Part shown: positions 19,772-27,982 of the stretch, in pieces | How the letters are laid out: each line of letters starts with the position of its first letter | Numbering within the stretch: the stretch's first letter is position 1 | NCBI GenBank assembly: GCA_005503165.1 | Contig: SCNT01000006.1 | Coordinates: forward strand, 1-64,000 | From: Sphingomonadaceae bacterium 3R27E2-A | Lineage (GTDB): Bacteria > Pseudomonadota > Alphaproteobacteria > Sphingomonadales > Sphingomonadaceae | DNA: 64,000 nucleotides | Direction: 5' to 3' | Notes under the pieces: model-generated | What the model was told of the DNA's origin: nothing | The model's database searches: none | Seen by the model: the letters and a program-made list of their open reading frames with translations, nothing else | Translations under genes and position numbers: made by a program

Positions 19772-21351
19772 CAGGCCTCCCCTTCCCCTTCTCCCTCGGG
19801 CAGCTCGAGGCGCGGGAAGATCGGGATCGGCTGGCTGACCGTGAAGCCGCCGGCGATAAGCTTCGCGAACCAGTCGGCATCCGCAAGTGCCGCAGAATCG
19901 CGCGCGTGTTCGGCGATGCCCATCTGGTCGAGCAATTTGTCGGCCGCCGCCGGCACGACCGGGCGGATGGCGATCGCGAGCGCGCGCACCGCCTGGAACA
20001 GGGTCATCAGGACCGCACGCATGCGCTCGGGGTCGGTCTTGCGCAGCGCCCAGGGCGCGTGCGCGTCGACATATTGGTTGCAGGCGAAGACCGTGCGGAT
20101 CCAGTCTTCGATGCCGACCGAAAAAGCGAGCTGCTCGAATTCGCGCGGCAGACGCGTGCGCGCCATGTCCTGCACATCGGCTATCAGGTTGATATCGTCC
20201 TCGATGGGCGTCCAATCATTCGACAGAACACCATCCAAATTCTTGAAAATCATCGATAAGCTGCGCTGCGCAAGGTTGCCGAAGCTGTTCGCGAGATCGG
20301 CGTTGGCGGTGCGCACGATCGCCTCGGCCGAATAGCTGCCGTCCTGCCCGAAGCTGACCTCGCGCAGCAGATAATAGCGCAGCGCATCGACCCCGAAGCG
20401 CTCGGCCAGTTCCATCGGGTCGACGACATTGCCCAGCGACTTCGACATCTTCTCGCCGCGGTTGAGGAGGAAGCCGTGGCCGAACACCTGCCTGGGCAAA
20501 GGCAGGTTCGCGCTCATCAGGAAGGCCGGCCAGTAAACCGTATGAAACCGAACGATATCCTTGCCGATCATATGGATGTCGGCGGGCCAGAACTTGCCCC
20601 ACTCGCCAGCACGGTCGGGGAATCCGAGCGCCGACATGTACGTCGTCAGCGCATCGACCCAGACATACATGACATGGCCCGGCGATCCCGGCACCGGCAC
20701 GCCCCAGTCGAAGCTGGTGCGCGAGACGCTGAGATCCTTGAGCCCGCCCTCGACGAAGCGCAGCACCTCGTTGCGGCGGCTTTCGGGGCGGATGAAGTCG
20801 GGATTGTCGTTGTAAAGCGCGAGCAACTTGTCCTGATAGTTGGACAGCCGGAAAAACCAGCTCTCCTCGACCGTCCACTCGACCGGAGTGCCCTGCGGCG
20901 AGAGCCGGGCCTCCCCTTCCCCCTGGAGTTCGCTTTCGTCGTAGAAGGCCTCGTCGCGGACCGAGTACCAGCCCTCGTAACGGTCGAGATAGAGGTCGCC
21001 ATTCGCCTCCATCGCGCGCCACAGCGCCTGCGACGCTTCGTGATGCGCAGGATCGGAGGTGCGCATAAAATGGTCGAAACTGATATTCAGTCTGGCATAC
21101 ATCTCACGGAAATATCCCGACATTTCATCGGCGAGTTCGATCGTCGGGCGACCCTGGTCGCGCGCGGTCTGGTACATTTTCAGGCCGTGCTCGTCGGTGC
21201 CGGTGGTGAGCCGAACGTCACGCCCCCGCGCGCGCTGGAAACGCGCCATGACATCGGTCGCGATGGCCTCATAGGCATGGCCGATATGCGGGCGGCCATT
21301 GGGATAGCTGATCGCGGTGGTGATGTAGAAGGGGGTCTTGGTGTCGGACAT
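19771..21351 (-). CDS. metG: methionyl-tRNA synthetase
   Basis: Charges tRNA-Met. The 526-residue class I synthetase has the HIGH motif as PHIGHAYEA, GTDEHGLKMYQTA, the DWGVPVPG segment and the KMSKS loop (GEKMSKSLGNVV). The zinc-knuckle cysteines of the E. coli-type enzyme are absent, so this is the shorter form without zinc and without a C-terminal tRNA-binding domain, usual for alphaproteobacteria. It lies between holB and tatD; its stop overlaps tatD. Confidence 0.95.
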   Translation of the reverse strand: MSDTKTPFYITTAISYPNGRPHIGHAYEAIATDVMARFQRARGRDVRLTTGTDEHGLKMYQTARDQGRPTIELADEMSGYFREMYARLNISFDHFMRTSDPAHHEASQALWRAMEANGDLYLDRYEGWYSVRDEAFYDESELQGEGEARLSPQGTPVEWTVEESWFFRLSNYQDKLLALYNDNPDFIRPESRRNEVLRFVEGGLKDLSVSRTSFDWGVPVPGSPGHVMYVWVDALTTYMSALGFPDRAGEWGKFWPADIHMIGKDIVRFHTVYWPAFLMSANLPLPRQVFGHGFLLNRGEKMSKSLGNVVDPMELAERFGVDALRYYLLREVSFGQDGSYSAEAIVRTANADLANSFGNLAQRSLSMIFKNLDGVLSNDWTPIEDDINLIADVQDMARTRLPREFEQLAFSVGIEDWIRTVFACNQYVDAHAPWALRKTDPERMRAVLMTLFQAVRALAIAIRPVVPAAADKLLDQMGIAEHARDSAALADADWFAKLIAGGFTVSQPIPIFPRLELPEGEGEGEA

Positions 21352-21389
21352 GGCGGCGCCTTAGCGGGTCGCGGGCGTCGGGGGAAGTC

Positions 21390-22367
21390 TCAGCGCGCGG
21401 GCTTCGGTGCGAGTTCGGCGAGACAATTGCCGATCTCGAAGCCCACCATTGCGCCGTCGTACGAGCCGCGGATCGCGTCGCGGACGGTGCGCTGGACGCG
21501 GTCCCATTGCGCGAGCACCGGTGCGATCTCGGCGAGCGGGCGCTCGCGCGCCAAATGCGCGATCAGCCCGGGGACGACGTCGATGACGAGTTCGAGCTTG
21601 GCGCGGTTGCTGGTCCCGCCGACCTCGCGCGCGAGCGCTTCGCGCAGGCGATTGTCAGGGTCTCCGGTGGCCGCGATCGCGAGCAATTTCTTCTCGGTCG
21701 CGGCGACGTCGCTGTCGATCAGCTCAAGCGCCTTGCCCGGAATGCCGCCCGCCGCGGCGACCGTCGCGCGGATCTCAGAAAGCTCGGTCATCGGGCGCTT
21801 TTCGTGCAGCCACGCCGTCATGACGTCACGTTCAACAGGTTGAAAACGCAGCGTTCTGCACCGCGAGCGTATCGTCGGCAGGAGGCGGCCCGGCGAGTGG
21901 CTGATCAGCAGGAAGACCGTCTGCGCAGGTGGCTCCTCGAGCGTTTTGAGTAGCGCATTGGCGGCGTCGGTTTCGAGATCGTCGATCGCGTCGATGACGA
22001 TCACGCGCCAGTCGCCGAGCGACAGCGAGAAATGCAGCCGGCGGACCATGGCGCGGATCTGATCGATCGTGATGTTGCGGGCGAGGTCCTTGCCCTTATC
22101 CTTCACCTGCCGCGTCAGGTGGAGGATTTCGGGGTGGTTGCCCGCTTCGACGAGGCGGTCCGCGGCGATGTCGCCGGGGTCGTCGAGCGATGGCACCTGT
22201 CCCTCTTCGCCCTTGCCGTGAGTTACCAGAAAGCGCGCCGCGCGTGCAGCAAAGCCGGCCTTGCCCATGCCCTGCGGTCCGGCGAGCAGCCAGGCGTGAT
22301 GGAGCCGCCCGGCTGCCCATGCTTCGAGAAAGGCATGTTCAGGGGCCTGATGGCCGATCAGAGCCAT
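21390..22367 (-). CDS. holB: DNA polymerase III delta-prime subunit
   Basis: Clamp-loader subunit. The 325-residue protein begins MALIGHQAPEHAFLEAWAAGRLHHAWLLAGPQGMGKAGFAARAARFL; the P-loop-like GPQGMGKA is degenerate, as expected for delta-prime, which does not hydrolyse ATP. Further on come ITIDQIRAMVRRLHFSLSLGDWRVIVIDAIDDLETDAANALLKTLEEPPAQTVFLLISHSPGRLLPTIRSRC, the typical sensor and SRC segment. Zinc-binding cysteines seen in some relatives are not obvious. Its start overlaps the tmk end by 10 bases. Confidence 0.93.
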   Translation of the reverse strand: MALIGHQAPEHAFLEAWAAGRLHHAWLLAGPQGMGKAGFAARAARFLVTHGKGEEGQVPSLDDPGDIAADRLVEAGNHPEILHLTRQVKDKGKDLARNITIDQIRAMVRRLHFSLSLGDWRVIVIDAIDDLETDAANALLKTLEEPPAQTVFLLISHSPGRLLPTIRSRCRTLRFQPVERDVMTAWLHEKRPMTELSEIRATVAAAGGIPGKALELIDSDVAATEKKLLAIAATGDPDNRLREALAREVGGTSNRAKLELVIDVVPGLIAHLARERPLAEIAPVLAQWDRVQRTVRDAIRGSYDGAMVGFEIGNCLAELAPKPAR

Positions 22368-22981
22368 GGTTCGAGATGCTCCATCAGCCGCGACGTCACG
22401 GCGTCGGGCGCGCCGCCGCCATCAATCACGCGCCAGCGCGCGGGTTCGGCGGCGGCGAGCTCGGCGAAGCGTGCGGCGAGACGCGCCTGATAATCGGCGG
22501 GCTTGCTGCCCATGCGGTCGGCGCCGGCGGCATCGCGCACCGAGAGGCGCTTTGCTGCTTCATCCTCGCGAAGGGTGAGCAGGAAAGTGCGGTCGGGCAG
22601 CAGGCCTTCGGAGCCGACCGCGTGGAGCGCGAGGATGTCGGCGTCGGTGAGCCCGCCGCCGCCGCCCTGATAGGCGCGCGAGCTATCGACGAAGCGGTCG
22701 CAGAGCACCCACGCGCCGCGTTCGAGCGCGGGGCGGATCGTGCGCGCGACATGGTCGGCGCGCGCGGCGGCGAAGAGCAAAGCTTCGCTGCGCGTGTCCC
22801 AGCGATCGTCGCTGCCCTCCATGAGCAGCGCGCGGATCGCCTCGGCACCGGGACTGCCGCCCGGTTCGCGCGTGCTGACGACGTCGATACCGCGGTCCGA
22901 CAAAGCAGCAGCGAGCGCGCGGAGCTGGGTCGACTTGCCGGCTCCCTCCCCGCCCTCGAGCGTGATGAAGCGCCCGCTCAT
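22358..22981 (-). CDS. tmk: thymidylate kinase
   Basis: Phosphorylates dTMP to dTDP. The 207-residue protein has P-loop FITLEGGEGAGKSTQLR, the dTMP/LID region STREPGGSPGAEAIRALLM, and DRFVDSSRAYQGGGGG. Start ATG 22981 overlaps the stop of the upstream carboxypeptidase gene (ATGA); an upstream in-frame start at 23128 would lie inside that gene and add unrelated residues. The tmk-holB pair is a widely conserved replication-linked arrangement. Confidence 0.95.
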   Translation of the reverse strand: MSGRFITLEGGEGAGKSTQLRALAAALSDRGIDVVSTREPGGSPGAEAIRALLMEGSDDRWDTRSEALLFAAARADHVARTIRPALERGAWVLCDRFVDSSRAYQGGGGGLTDADILALHAVGSEGLLPDRTFLLTLREDEAAKRLSVRDAAGADRMGSKPADYQARLAARFAELAAAEPARWRVIDGGGAPDAVTSRLMEHLEPWL

Positions 22982-23907
22982 CGCGCGGCAACGCGCTGGC
23001 GCGAAGGCTGCGCGAAACCCCATTCCAACAGCCGGGCGGCTTCCTCGCGGCGCGCTTTCTCGCTTTCCATGCCGGCGACGACCAGGACCAGCCGCCGCCC
23101 CCCGCGCTTGGCCGAGCCGAGGAAGCAATAGCCCGCCTCGGCGGTGTGGCCGGTCTTGAGCCCGTCGGCGCCCGCGAGACCGAGAATCGGATTGCGGTTG
23201 GGCTGAATGATCGGCTTGCCATCGGGCGCGGTGCCGTGCTGGAGTTTCGGAATCGAAAAATAGCGCGCATAGGCGGCGGGATGGTCCCGGATCAGCCGGT
23301 CGGCGAGGGTGACCAGGTCCGCAGCCGAGACCTTTGTCACGCCGCCGTCCGGCCAGCCGCTGGGTGTGCCAAAGCGGCTCGATTTCATACCCAATGAAGC
23401 CGCTACTGCATTCATTCTCTTGACAAACTCAGCCTCGCTGCCGTCGATGCCGACCGCGAGTACTGCGGCCGCGTCGTTGCCCGAGACGGTGATCAGCCCC
23501 TTGAGCAGATCGTCGACGCTGACCTTTTCGCCGGGCGCGAGGAACATCGACGAGCCGCCATTGCCCGCACGCCACTTTTTCCATTCGGCCTCGCCGACCG
23601 TCAATTGCCTGTCGCGCGACAATTTGCCGGCCTTGATCAGGTCGAGCACGACATAGGCGGTCATCACCTTGGCCATCGAGGCGGGTGCAAAGCGCTGCTC
23701 GACGCCGCGCGAATAGAGGATCGCGCCCGACCCGAGATCCTTGAGCATCACGATGGGCGCGTGCGGGGTATAGGCCGTCGCTTGGGGCGCGGGCGGCACG
23801 GCGTTGGGCGGCGCAGCCTTTGCAAGCGCTGGCGACGTGCCGGGCGCGAGCAGCAGCAGCGCCAGGACGGCGCCCCCTGCCCGGCCGATGGTGAAGCGAC
23901 CCGGCAT
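22978..23907 (-). CDS. D-alanyl-D-alanine carboxypeptidase (peptidase S11)
   Basis: Penicillin-binding protein that trims peptidoglycan pentapeptides in the periplasm. The 309-residue precursor has a signal peptide (MPGRFTIGRAGGAVLALLLLAPGTSPALA) and the three S11 active-site motifs: SxxK in PASMAKVMTAY, SGN in VSGNDAAAVLA and KTG in GLKTGHTAEAGYCF. It is DacA/DacC-like but shorter at the C-terminus, ending soon after the catalytic domain with no obvious amphipathic anchor. The ATG at 23907 is chosen because it starts the signal peptide, five bases after the rlpA stop. Confidence 0.92.
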   Translation of the reverse strand: MPGRFTIGRAGGAVLALLLLAPGTSPALAKAAPPNAVPPAPQATAYTPHAPIVMLKDLGSGAILYSRGVEQRFAPASMAKVMTAYVVLDLIKAGKLSRDRQLTVGEAEWKKWRAGNGGSSMFLAPGEKVSVDDLLKGLITVSGNDAAAVLAVGIDGSEAEFVKRMNAVAASLGMKSSRFGTPSGWPDGGVTKVSAADLVTLADRLIRDHPAAYARYFSIPKLQHGTAPDGKPIIQPNRNPILGLAGADGLKTGHTAEAGYCFLGSAKRGGRRLVLVVAGMESEKARREEAARLLEWGFAQPSRQRVAAR

Positions 23908-23912
23908 CGGAA

Positions 23913-24908
23913 TCAGCGGTCGCGCTGGACCTGTGCGTCGCGGAATCCCTTCGCCTTGGCCTTGCCGGCGGCGGCTAGCGCCTCGGTCTCGCTGACATAG
24001 GGCCCCATGCGCACGCGCCACAGATGGCCAGCCTTGGTTACCGTGCCGCCGACCGATTTGGCGGCCGACTTCGCACGCGTCTCGCCGCTGAAAGCCGCAA
24101 CCTGGACGATATAGCTGCCGGTTGCTGCGGCGGGGGCGGGTTTGGGTTTGGCTGGCGCCGCGGTGGGCTTCGGCGCCGGCGTCTCGACGGCCGTGGGCTT
24201 GCCCGCACCGGGTCCCTCGACGATGAAGCGATCGCCACCCGGCGAAGGCGCCGACGGCGCCGGCTTGCTGGCTGTTGCGGTTGCTACACCCGCCGGAACC
24301 GGCTGGCCCGCAAGCTTGCCGCGCAGCAGCACGAGCAGCGTATCGGGGGTCGCGAGGCGTTCGGCGACGGGCTTGCCGCTGCGCAGCTGGAGCTTTTCGG
24401 CGGCGGGCGGGTTGGTGCGGCGCACCCGCACCGCGGCGATTCCGCCGTTCAGGCCAAGTTGCTGCGCCGCGCCGCGCGAGAGGTCGATCAGCCGGTCGTT
24501 TGCCATCGGACCGCGATCGTTCACCCGCACCAGGATGGTCCGCCCCGTGTCGAGCGCGGTGACCTCGACGTAGCTGGGCAACGGCAAGGTCTTGTGCGCG
24601 GCGGTGATGGCGTCGGGATCGAAAGCCTCGCCGGTGGCGGTCGGGCGCCCCGCGAGTTCCTCGCCATACCAGCTTGCATAGCCGACATCGTCATAATCCG
24701 GAATATCGGCCGGGATGTAGGTCGTGCCGCCCACGGTAAACGGCGCGCCGAGCTTCGGCGGGCCATCGACGGCAACCGGACCTGCAGGCGCCGGCGACGG
24801 CGCGGCGGTAGGACCGCTGTCCTTCTTGCCGTCGAAACTTCCGCAACCGGCGAGCAGCAACGCCGTTCCGGCCGCCATCAGGCCCCCGCCCCTAACGATC
24901 GATTTCAT
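23913..24908 (-). CDS. rlpA: septal ring lytic transglycosylase RlpA family lipoprotein
   Basis: Outer-membrane lipoprotein that cleaves naked glycan strands at division sites. The 331-residue precursor has lipobox LLLAGC (about residue 22), then a Pro/Ala-rich spacer, the double-psi beta-barrel domain (GYASWYGEELAGRPTATGEAFDP, AAHKTLPLPSYVEVTALDTGRTILVRVNDRGP, RLIDLSRGAAQQLGL), a long Pro/Ala/Lys linker and a C-terminal SPOR domain (SYIVQVAAFSGETRAKSAAK...). The start at 24908 lies inside the end of mltB (17 bp overlap). Its partners mltB and the carboxypeptidase flank it, forming a cell-wall remodelling group. Confidence 0.94.
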   Translation of the reverse strand: MKSIVRGGGLMAAGTALLLAGCGSFDGKKDSGPTAAPSPAPAGPVAVDGPPKLGAPFTVGGTTYIPADIPDYDDVGYASWYGEELAGRPTATGEAFDPDAITAAHKTLPLPSYVEVTALDTGRTILVRVNDRGPMANDRLIDLSRGAAQQLGLNGGIAAVRVRRTNPPAAEKLQLRSGKPVAERLATPDTLLVLLRGKLAGQPVPAGVATATASKPAPSAPSPGGDRFIVEGPGAGKPTAVETPAPKPTAAPAKPKPAPAAATGSYIVQVAAFSGETRAKSAAKSVGGTVTKAGHLWRVRMGPYVSETEALAAAGKAKAKGFRDAQVQRDR

Positions 24909-25959
24909 CCGCCAATAACCCCACAGACAGCGCGTAAAAGTTGGAACAATTGTAATCGAGTATCGCACGATAATTGCCGGTCAGCAAATAGGCGGCTTTT
25001 CCGGGGCCGTCGGGCTCGAGCAGCGTCGCCTGGACATGGTCGGCGGGCCAGCGGCCACCCGCGGGCACGATGCCGTCGGCGCGCCATTCGGCCATCGAGC
25101 GCCAGCGACTGTGGCGCTCGAACACGCGCGGGCAGCGCGTCGGCTGGAGCTTGCTCGCCACCCGCGGGCGGTTGAAGCCCTCGGGCACGCGCACCGCGAC
25201 GCCCCACGGCTGGCCGGCACGCCACCCGGCGCGGCGGAGATAGGCGCCGATCGATTCGATCGCATCGGCCTCGCTCGACCAGATGTTCGCGCGGCCGTCG
25301 CCATCTCCGTCCTCGGCGACCTCGAGATAGACCGAAGGCAAAAATTGCGGATAGCCGAAGGCACCGGCCCAGCTGCCCTTGAGCACCTGCCGCGGGACGC
25401 CCTGTTCGACCATCTGCAATGTGGCGAGGAATTCGGGCTCGAACAGGCTGCGGCGACGCCCCTCATAGGCGAGCGTCGCCAGCGCCTCGGGCAGGTCGAA
25501 ATTGCCGGTGACCTGGCCGTAAGCGGTCTCGTGCCCGAAGATCGCGATCATGATGCTGGTCGGCACGCCGGTGCGCGCCTCGATGCGCGAGAGCAGCGGC
25601 AGCAGCCGGTCGTGGACGCGGCGTCCGCCGCCGATACGCGCGGCATCGACATGCTTAGCCTTATAGGGCGCAAAGGCCGGGATCGGGGTGCTCGGGCTGG
25701 GCGGGCTGCCGAGGTTATCGCGGTCGAGCGCCACGACGCGCGCATTGTAGCGCAGCCCCGCGGTGACACGGTCGAAGGTGGCGCGCGACACGCCTTTCGC
25801 CTGCGCCTTGGGCCAGAGCGACTGGACATAGGCGTCGAAGCCCGGATCGCCGCTGCCTTGCGCCTGGAGCGGGGCCGAGGCGGCCATCGTCCACGCCGAG
25901 GCCGCGACCGCCGCCGCCTTGAGAAAACCGGCGATTCCAGAAGTTTTGCGTCGCATCAT
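24892..25959 (-). CDS. mltB: lytic murein transglycosylase (MltB/SltB type)
   Basis: Cleaves the glycan backbone of peptidoglycan producing 1,6-anhydro ends. The 355-residue precursor has a signal peptide (MMRRKTSGIAGFLKAAAVAASAWTMAASAPLQAQ) without a lipobox, so it is probably soluble in the periplasm. The catalytic glutamate is in IMIAIFGHETAYG; the family loop GAFGYPQFLPSVYLEVAEDGDGDGRANIW follows. Start ATG 25959 has GGGGTGG just upstream; ATG 25956 is equally possible. It is the first gene of the leftward wall-replication-translation operon and is divergent from the FkbM gene (59 bp gap). Confidence 0.92.
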   Translation of the reverse strand: MMRRKTSGIAGFLKAAAVAASAWTMAASAPLQAQGSGDPGFDAYVQSLWPKAQAKGVSRATFDRVTAGLRYNARVVALDRDNLGSPPSPSTPIPAFAPYKAKHVDAARIGGGRRVHDRLLPLLSRIEARTGVPTSIMIAIFGHETAYGQVTGNFDLPEALATLAYEGRRRSLFEPEFLATLQMVEQGVPRQVLKGSWAGAFGYPQFLPSVYLEVAEDGDGDGRANIWSSEADAIESIGAYLRRAGWRAGQPWGVAVRVPEGFNRPRVASKLQPTRCPRVFERHSRWRSMAEWRADGIVPAGGRWPADHVQATLLEPDGPGKAAYLLTGNYRAILDYNCSNFYALSVGLLADEIDR

Positions 25960-26018
25960 GTCCACCCCATAGGGATGATCTGGCACGGATGCACCTGTCA
26001 TGAACAGGGGGCCGGGAG

Positions 26019-26972
26019 ATGAGCCGAGTCATTAGCGCGGCGGATGGAGCGGCGTTGACGCTGTTGCCCGGCGACGTTACGCGCAAGGAGGAATCTGCGG
26101 GGGGCAGTATGGGTATCGATCCGGGATTGTTGCGGGTTTTTTCGCCGCTCGGCCGCCTGCGCGGGTGGCAACGCCTGTGCCGCGCGCTCAGCGGCCCGGC
26201 GCGTCAGGCGCATGGCGAGACCCGGCTGCGCTATTCGCGGGGCGAAGTCAGCGTCGATCCCGCCTCCTTCGTCGAATGGAATGTTCTCGTCCTCGGCGAT
26301 TATGAGGGCGACGAAAAACGCATCTTCTGCGACCTGGCGCGGCAGCGCGGCAGGACGGGCGTCTGCCTGGACGTCGGGGCGAATGTCGGCATGCATTCGC
26401 TGACTTTTGCCGAAACGTTCGACCAAGTCGTTTCGGTCGAACCGAACCCCCCTGTTTTCATCCGGTTGGAGCGTAATATTGCCAGCGGATCGAGCGGCAA
26501 TATCACGCCGCTCAACGTCGGCCTCGCCGACAGCGACGGCGAACTCCTCTTTTACCAGCCGACCGAAGCGAACCAGGGCACGGGCACCTTCGACCCGATG
26601 TTCGCGCCCGCCAACGCCCGCGAGGTCTCGCTGCCGATCCGCATCGGCGACGAACTGATCGCGGAGCACGCGCTGATGGGCCGCGTGGATGCGATCAAGA
26701 TCGACGTGCAGGGTTTCGAGCCGCAGGTGCTGGCGGGGCTGGCCGCGACGCTGCGCGAATGCAGGCCCTTGCTGTGGTTCGAGGTGTCGGATTCGACGAT
26801 AGAACGCTTGGCCGATTATGGCGGGGTCAAGGGCGTGGTGCCGTTCGAATTCGACCTTTTCCGGTTCCGCACGCATGCGATTGCGGGTCTTTTCTACCGG
26901 ACCGAGCTGGTCGGGTGCGACGCGGATGCGCCGCTGACGAATGCGGATTATCTTGTGGTGCCCAAAGGTTGA
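26019..26972 (+). CDS. FkbM-family methyltransferase
   Basis: AdoMet-dependent methyltransferase, typically O-methylating sugars. The 317-residue frame shows AdoMet motif I CLDVGANVGMHSLTFAE, an acidic loop SVEPNP and the FkbM signature IKIDVQGFEPQVLAGLAATL. Two starts are plausible: ATG 26019, with GGGGG 8 bases upstream, and ATG 26109 (MGIDPGLLRVF), near AAGGAGGA at 26085. The shorter form would have 287 residues and begin nearer the conserved part. It stands alone between mltB and a tRNA gene, away from the polysaccharide locus 9 kb to the right that holds a second FkbM gene; the target is unknown. Confidence 0.85.
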   Translation: MSRVISAADGAALTLLPGDVTRKEESAGGSMGIDPGLLRVFSPLGRLRGWQRLCRALSGPARQAHGETRLRYSRGEVSVDPASFVEWNVLVLGDYEGDEKRIFCDLARQRGRTGVCLDVGANVGMHSLTFAETFDQVVSVEPNPPVFIRLERNIASGSSGNITPLNVGLADSDGELLFYQPTEANQGTGTFDPMFAPANAREVSLPIRIGDELIAEHALMGRVDAIKIDVQGFEPQVLAGLAATLRECRPLLWFEVSDSTIERLADYGGVKGVVPFEFDLFRFRTHAIAGLFYRTELVGCDADAPLTNADYLVVPKG

Positions 26973-27027
26973 TCCGAGGCGAGGTTTCGCTTGCCGCGAT
27001 ACGGATGCGCGCTATGGCGCGGGGCGA

Positions 27028-27117
27028 GGACAGGTGGCCGAGTGGTTTAAGGCAGCGGTCTTGAAAACCGCCGTGGGTGCAAGCTCACCGTGGGTTCGAA
27101 TCCCACCCTGTCCGCCA
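27028..27117 (+). tRNA. tRNA-Ser (anticodon TGA)
   Basis: A complete class II tRNA of 90 nt with encoded CCA. The acceptor stem pairs GGACAGG (27028-27034) with CCTGTCC (27107-27113), followed by discriminator G and CCA. The anticodon stem-loop is GCGGT-CTTGAAA-ACCGC with anticodon TGA, reading UCA-type serine codons. A long variable arm (CGTGGGTGCAAGCTCACCG) and T-arm GTGGG-TTCGAAT-CCCAC follow. It starts 55 bp after the FkbM gene. Confidence 0.97.
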
Positions 27118-27202
27118 GAGGATTTTGGCGGACGCCATGGTCCAGCCGATCGCTCTTGGCCACGGCGTCGGGATGGGGAACCGCGATAGCGGGGCGAGGG
27201 GG

Positions 27203-27216
27203 CCGGGTGCGCCCGG
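27203..27216. terminator. short GC hairpin between tRNA-Ser and the GDT1 gene
   Basis: CCGGG-TGCG-CCCGG can fold into a 5 bp GC stem just past the stop codon of the leftward exporter gene and 86 bp past the tRNA. There is no T-tract on either strand, so if it terminates it is not a classic intrinsic terminator. The rest of the 103 bp gap shows nothing else I can name. Confidence 0.3.
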
Positions 27217-27220
27217 GAGC

Positions 27221-27793
27221 TTAGCCAGCCCAGCCCATCGTCTGCGCCAGCACCCACAGGCCGATGATCAGGAACAGCCCGGCCGTGACCTTGCGCACCG
27301 TCTCCAGATTGACCCGCTTCAGCAACTCGTGCCCGAGGAAGATCGCCGGAACGTTGGCGATCATCATGCCCATCGTCGTGCCCGCAGTAACCAGCGCTAC
27401 GCTCTGATATTGCGCGCCGAGCGCGATGGTCGCGACCTGGGTCTTGTCGCCCATTTCGACGAGGAAAAAGGCGACGAGCGTGGTCAAGAAGGCGCCGAAG
27501 CGCGGCTTCGGGGCTTCGTCGTCGTGGAATTTGTCGGGGATCAAGGTCCATGCCGCCATTGCGATGAAGCTGGCCCCCACCGCATAACGGAAGACCGGGC
27601 TGTCGAGGAGGGACGCCGCCGACGCGCCGAGCAAGGCGGCCAGCGCATGGTTGGCGAGCGTTGCCACCAGGATACCGCATATGATCGGCAGCGGCCGGTT
27701 GAACCGCGTCGCGAGCAGGATCGCGAGCAACTGGGTCTTGTCGCCGATCTCGGCGAGCGCGACGACGGCGGTCGAGGTGAAGAGGGCTTCCAT
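27221..27793 (-). CDS. GDT1/TMEM165 (UPF0016) family cation exporter, likely Mn2+
   Basis: A 190-residue, six-helix inner-membrane protein made of two homologous halves, each with the family signature: AEIGDKTQLLAILLATRF in the first and VEMGDKTQVATIALGAQY in the second. Bacterial relatives (MneA, Mnx) export manganese, and eukaryotic ones act on Mn2+/Ca2+. Start ATG 27793 places the first signature a few residues in; the longer frame upstream to 27907 is riboswitch DNA. A yybP-ykoY manganese riboswitch lies directly upstream, which strongly supports the manganese assignment. Confidence 0.93.
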   Translation of the reverse strand: MEALFTSTAVVALAEIGDKTQLLAILLATRFNRPLPIICGILVATLANHALAALLGASAASLLDSPVFRYAVGASFIAMAAWTLIPDKFHDDEAPKPRFGAFLTTLVAFFLVEMGDKTQVATIALGAQYQSVALVTAGTTMGMMIANVPAIFLGHELLKRVNLETVRKVTAGLFLIIGLWVLAQTMGWAG

Positions 27794-27804
27794 CGGGTAC
27801 TCCG

Positions 27805-27856
27805 GGGCCGGGCGGCGGTGCTTAACCAACGGACATCGAAACCCGCCGCCCGGCCC
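27805..27856 (-). promoter_or_regulatory. 14 bp hairpin between riboswitch and exporter start (expression platform)
   Basis: Positions 27843-27856 and 27805-27818 are perfect inverted repeats (14 bp, all G/C) enclosing a 24-base loop. On the transcript the 3' arm ends right at the GGAG (27800-27803) that serves the exporter ATG at 27793. It could sequester the ribosome binding site or act as a terminator-like stem, switched by the upstream aptamer. The repeat is observed; the switching role is inferred. Confidence 0.6.
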
Positions 27857-27861
27857 GGACG

Positions 27862-27982
27862 TGGGTCGATGCCATTGGTCTCGCCCAGGCGCGTATCGCG
27901 CCTCCACCGCACCACGGCCTCTCGACCGAGTATGTTGACACGATGGCCCGTCCCGGAGGACGGCTGGCTACTCCCCAGATGA
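27862..27982 (-). ncRNA. yybP-ykoY (manganese) riboswitch aptamer
   Basis: On the minus strand the DNA upstream of the GDT1 gene carries the characteristic aptamer start GGGGAGTAGCC (27976-27966), a hairpin CCGTCC-TCCG-GGACGG, the conserved GTCAACATACTCG (27939-27927), a second hairpin GGCGC/GCGCC and GGGCGAGACC. These match what I remember of the proteobacterial yybP-ykoY family, which binds Mn2+ and precedes UPF0016 and MntP exporters. The exact borders are approximate. Its 5' end overlaps the last codons of the upstream lipoprotein gene. Confidence 0.85.

Noticed and set aside
21390..22367. HolB P-loop reading GKA treated as a defective ATPase gene
   Set aside because: Delta-prime subunits normally lack ATPase activity, so the degenerate P-loop is expected.
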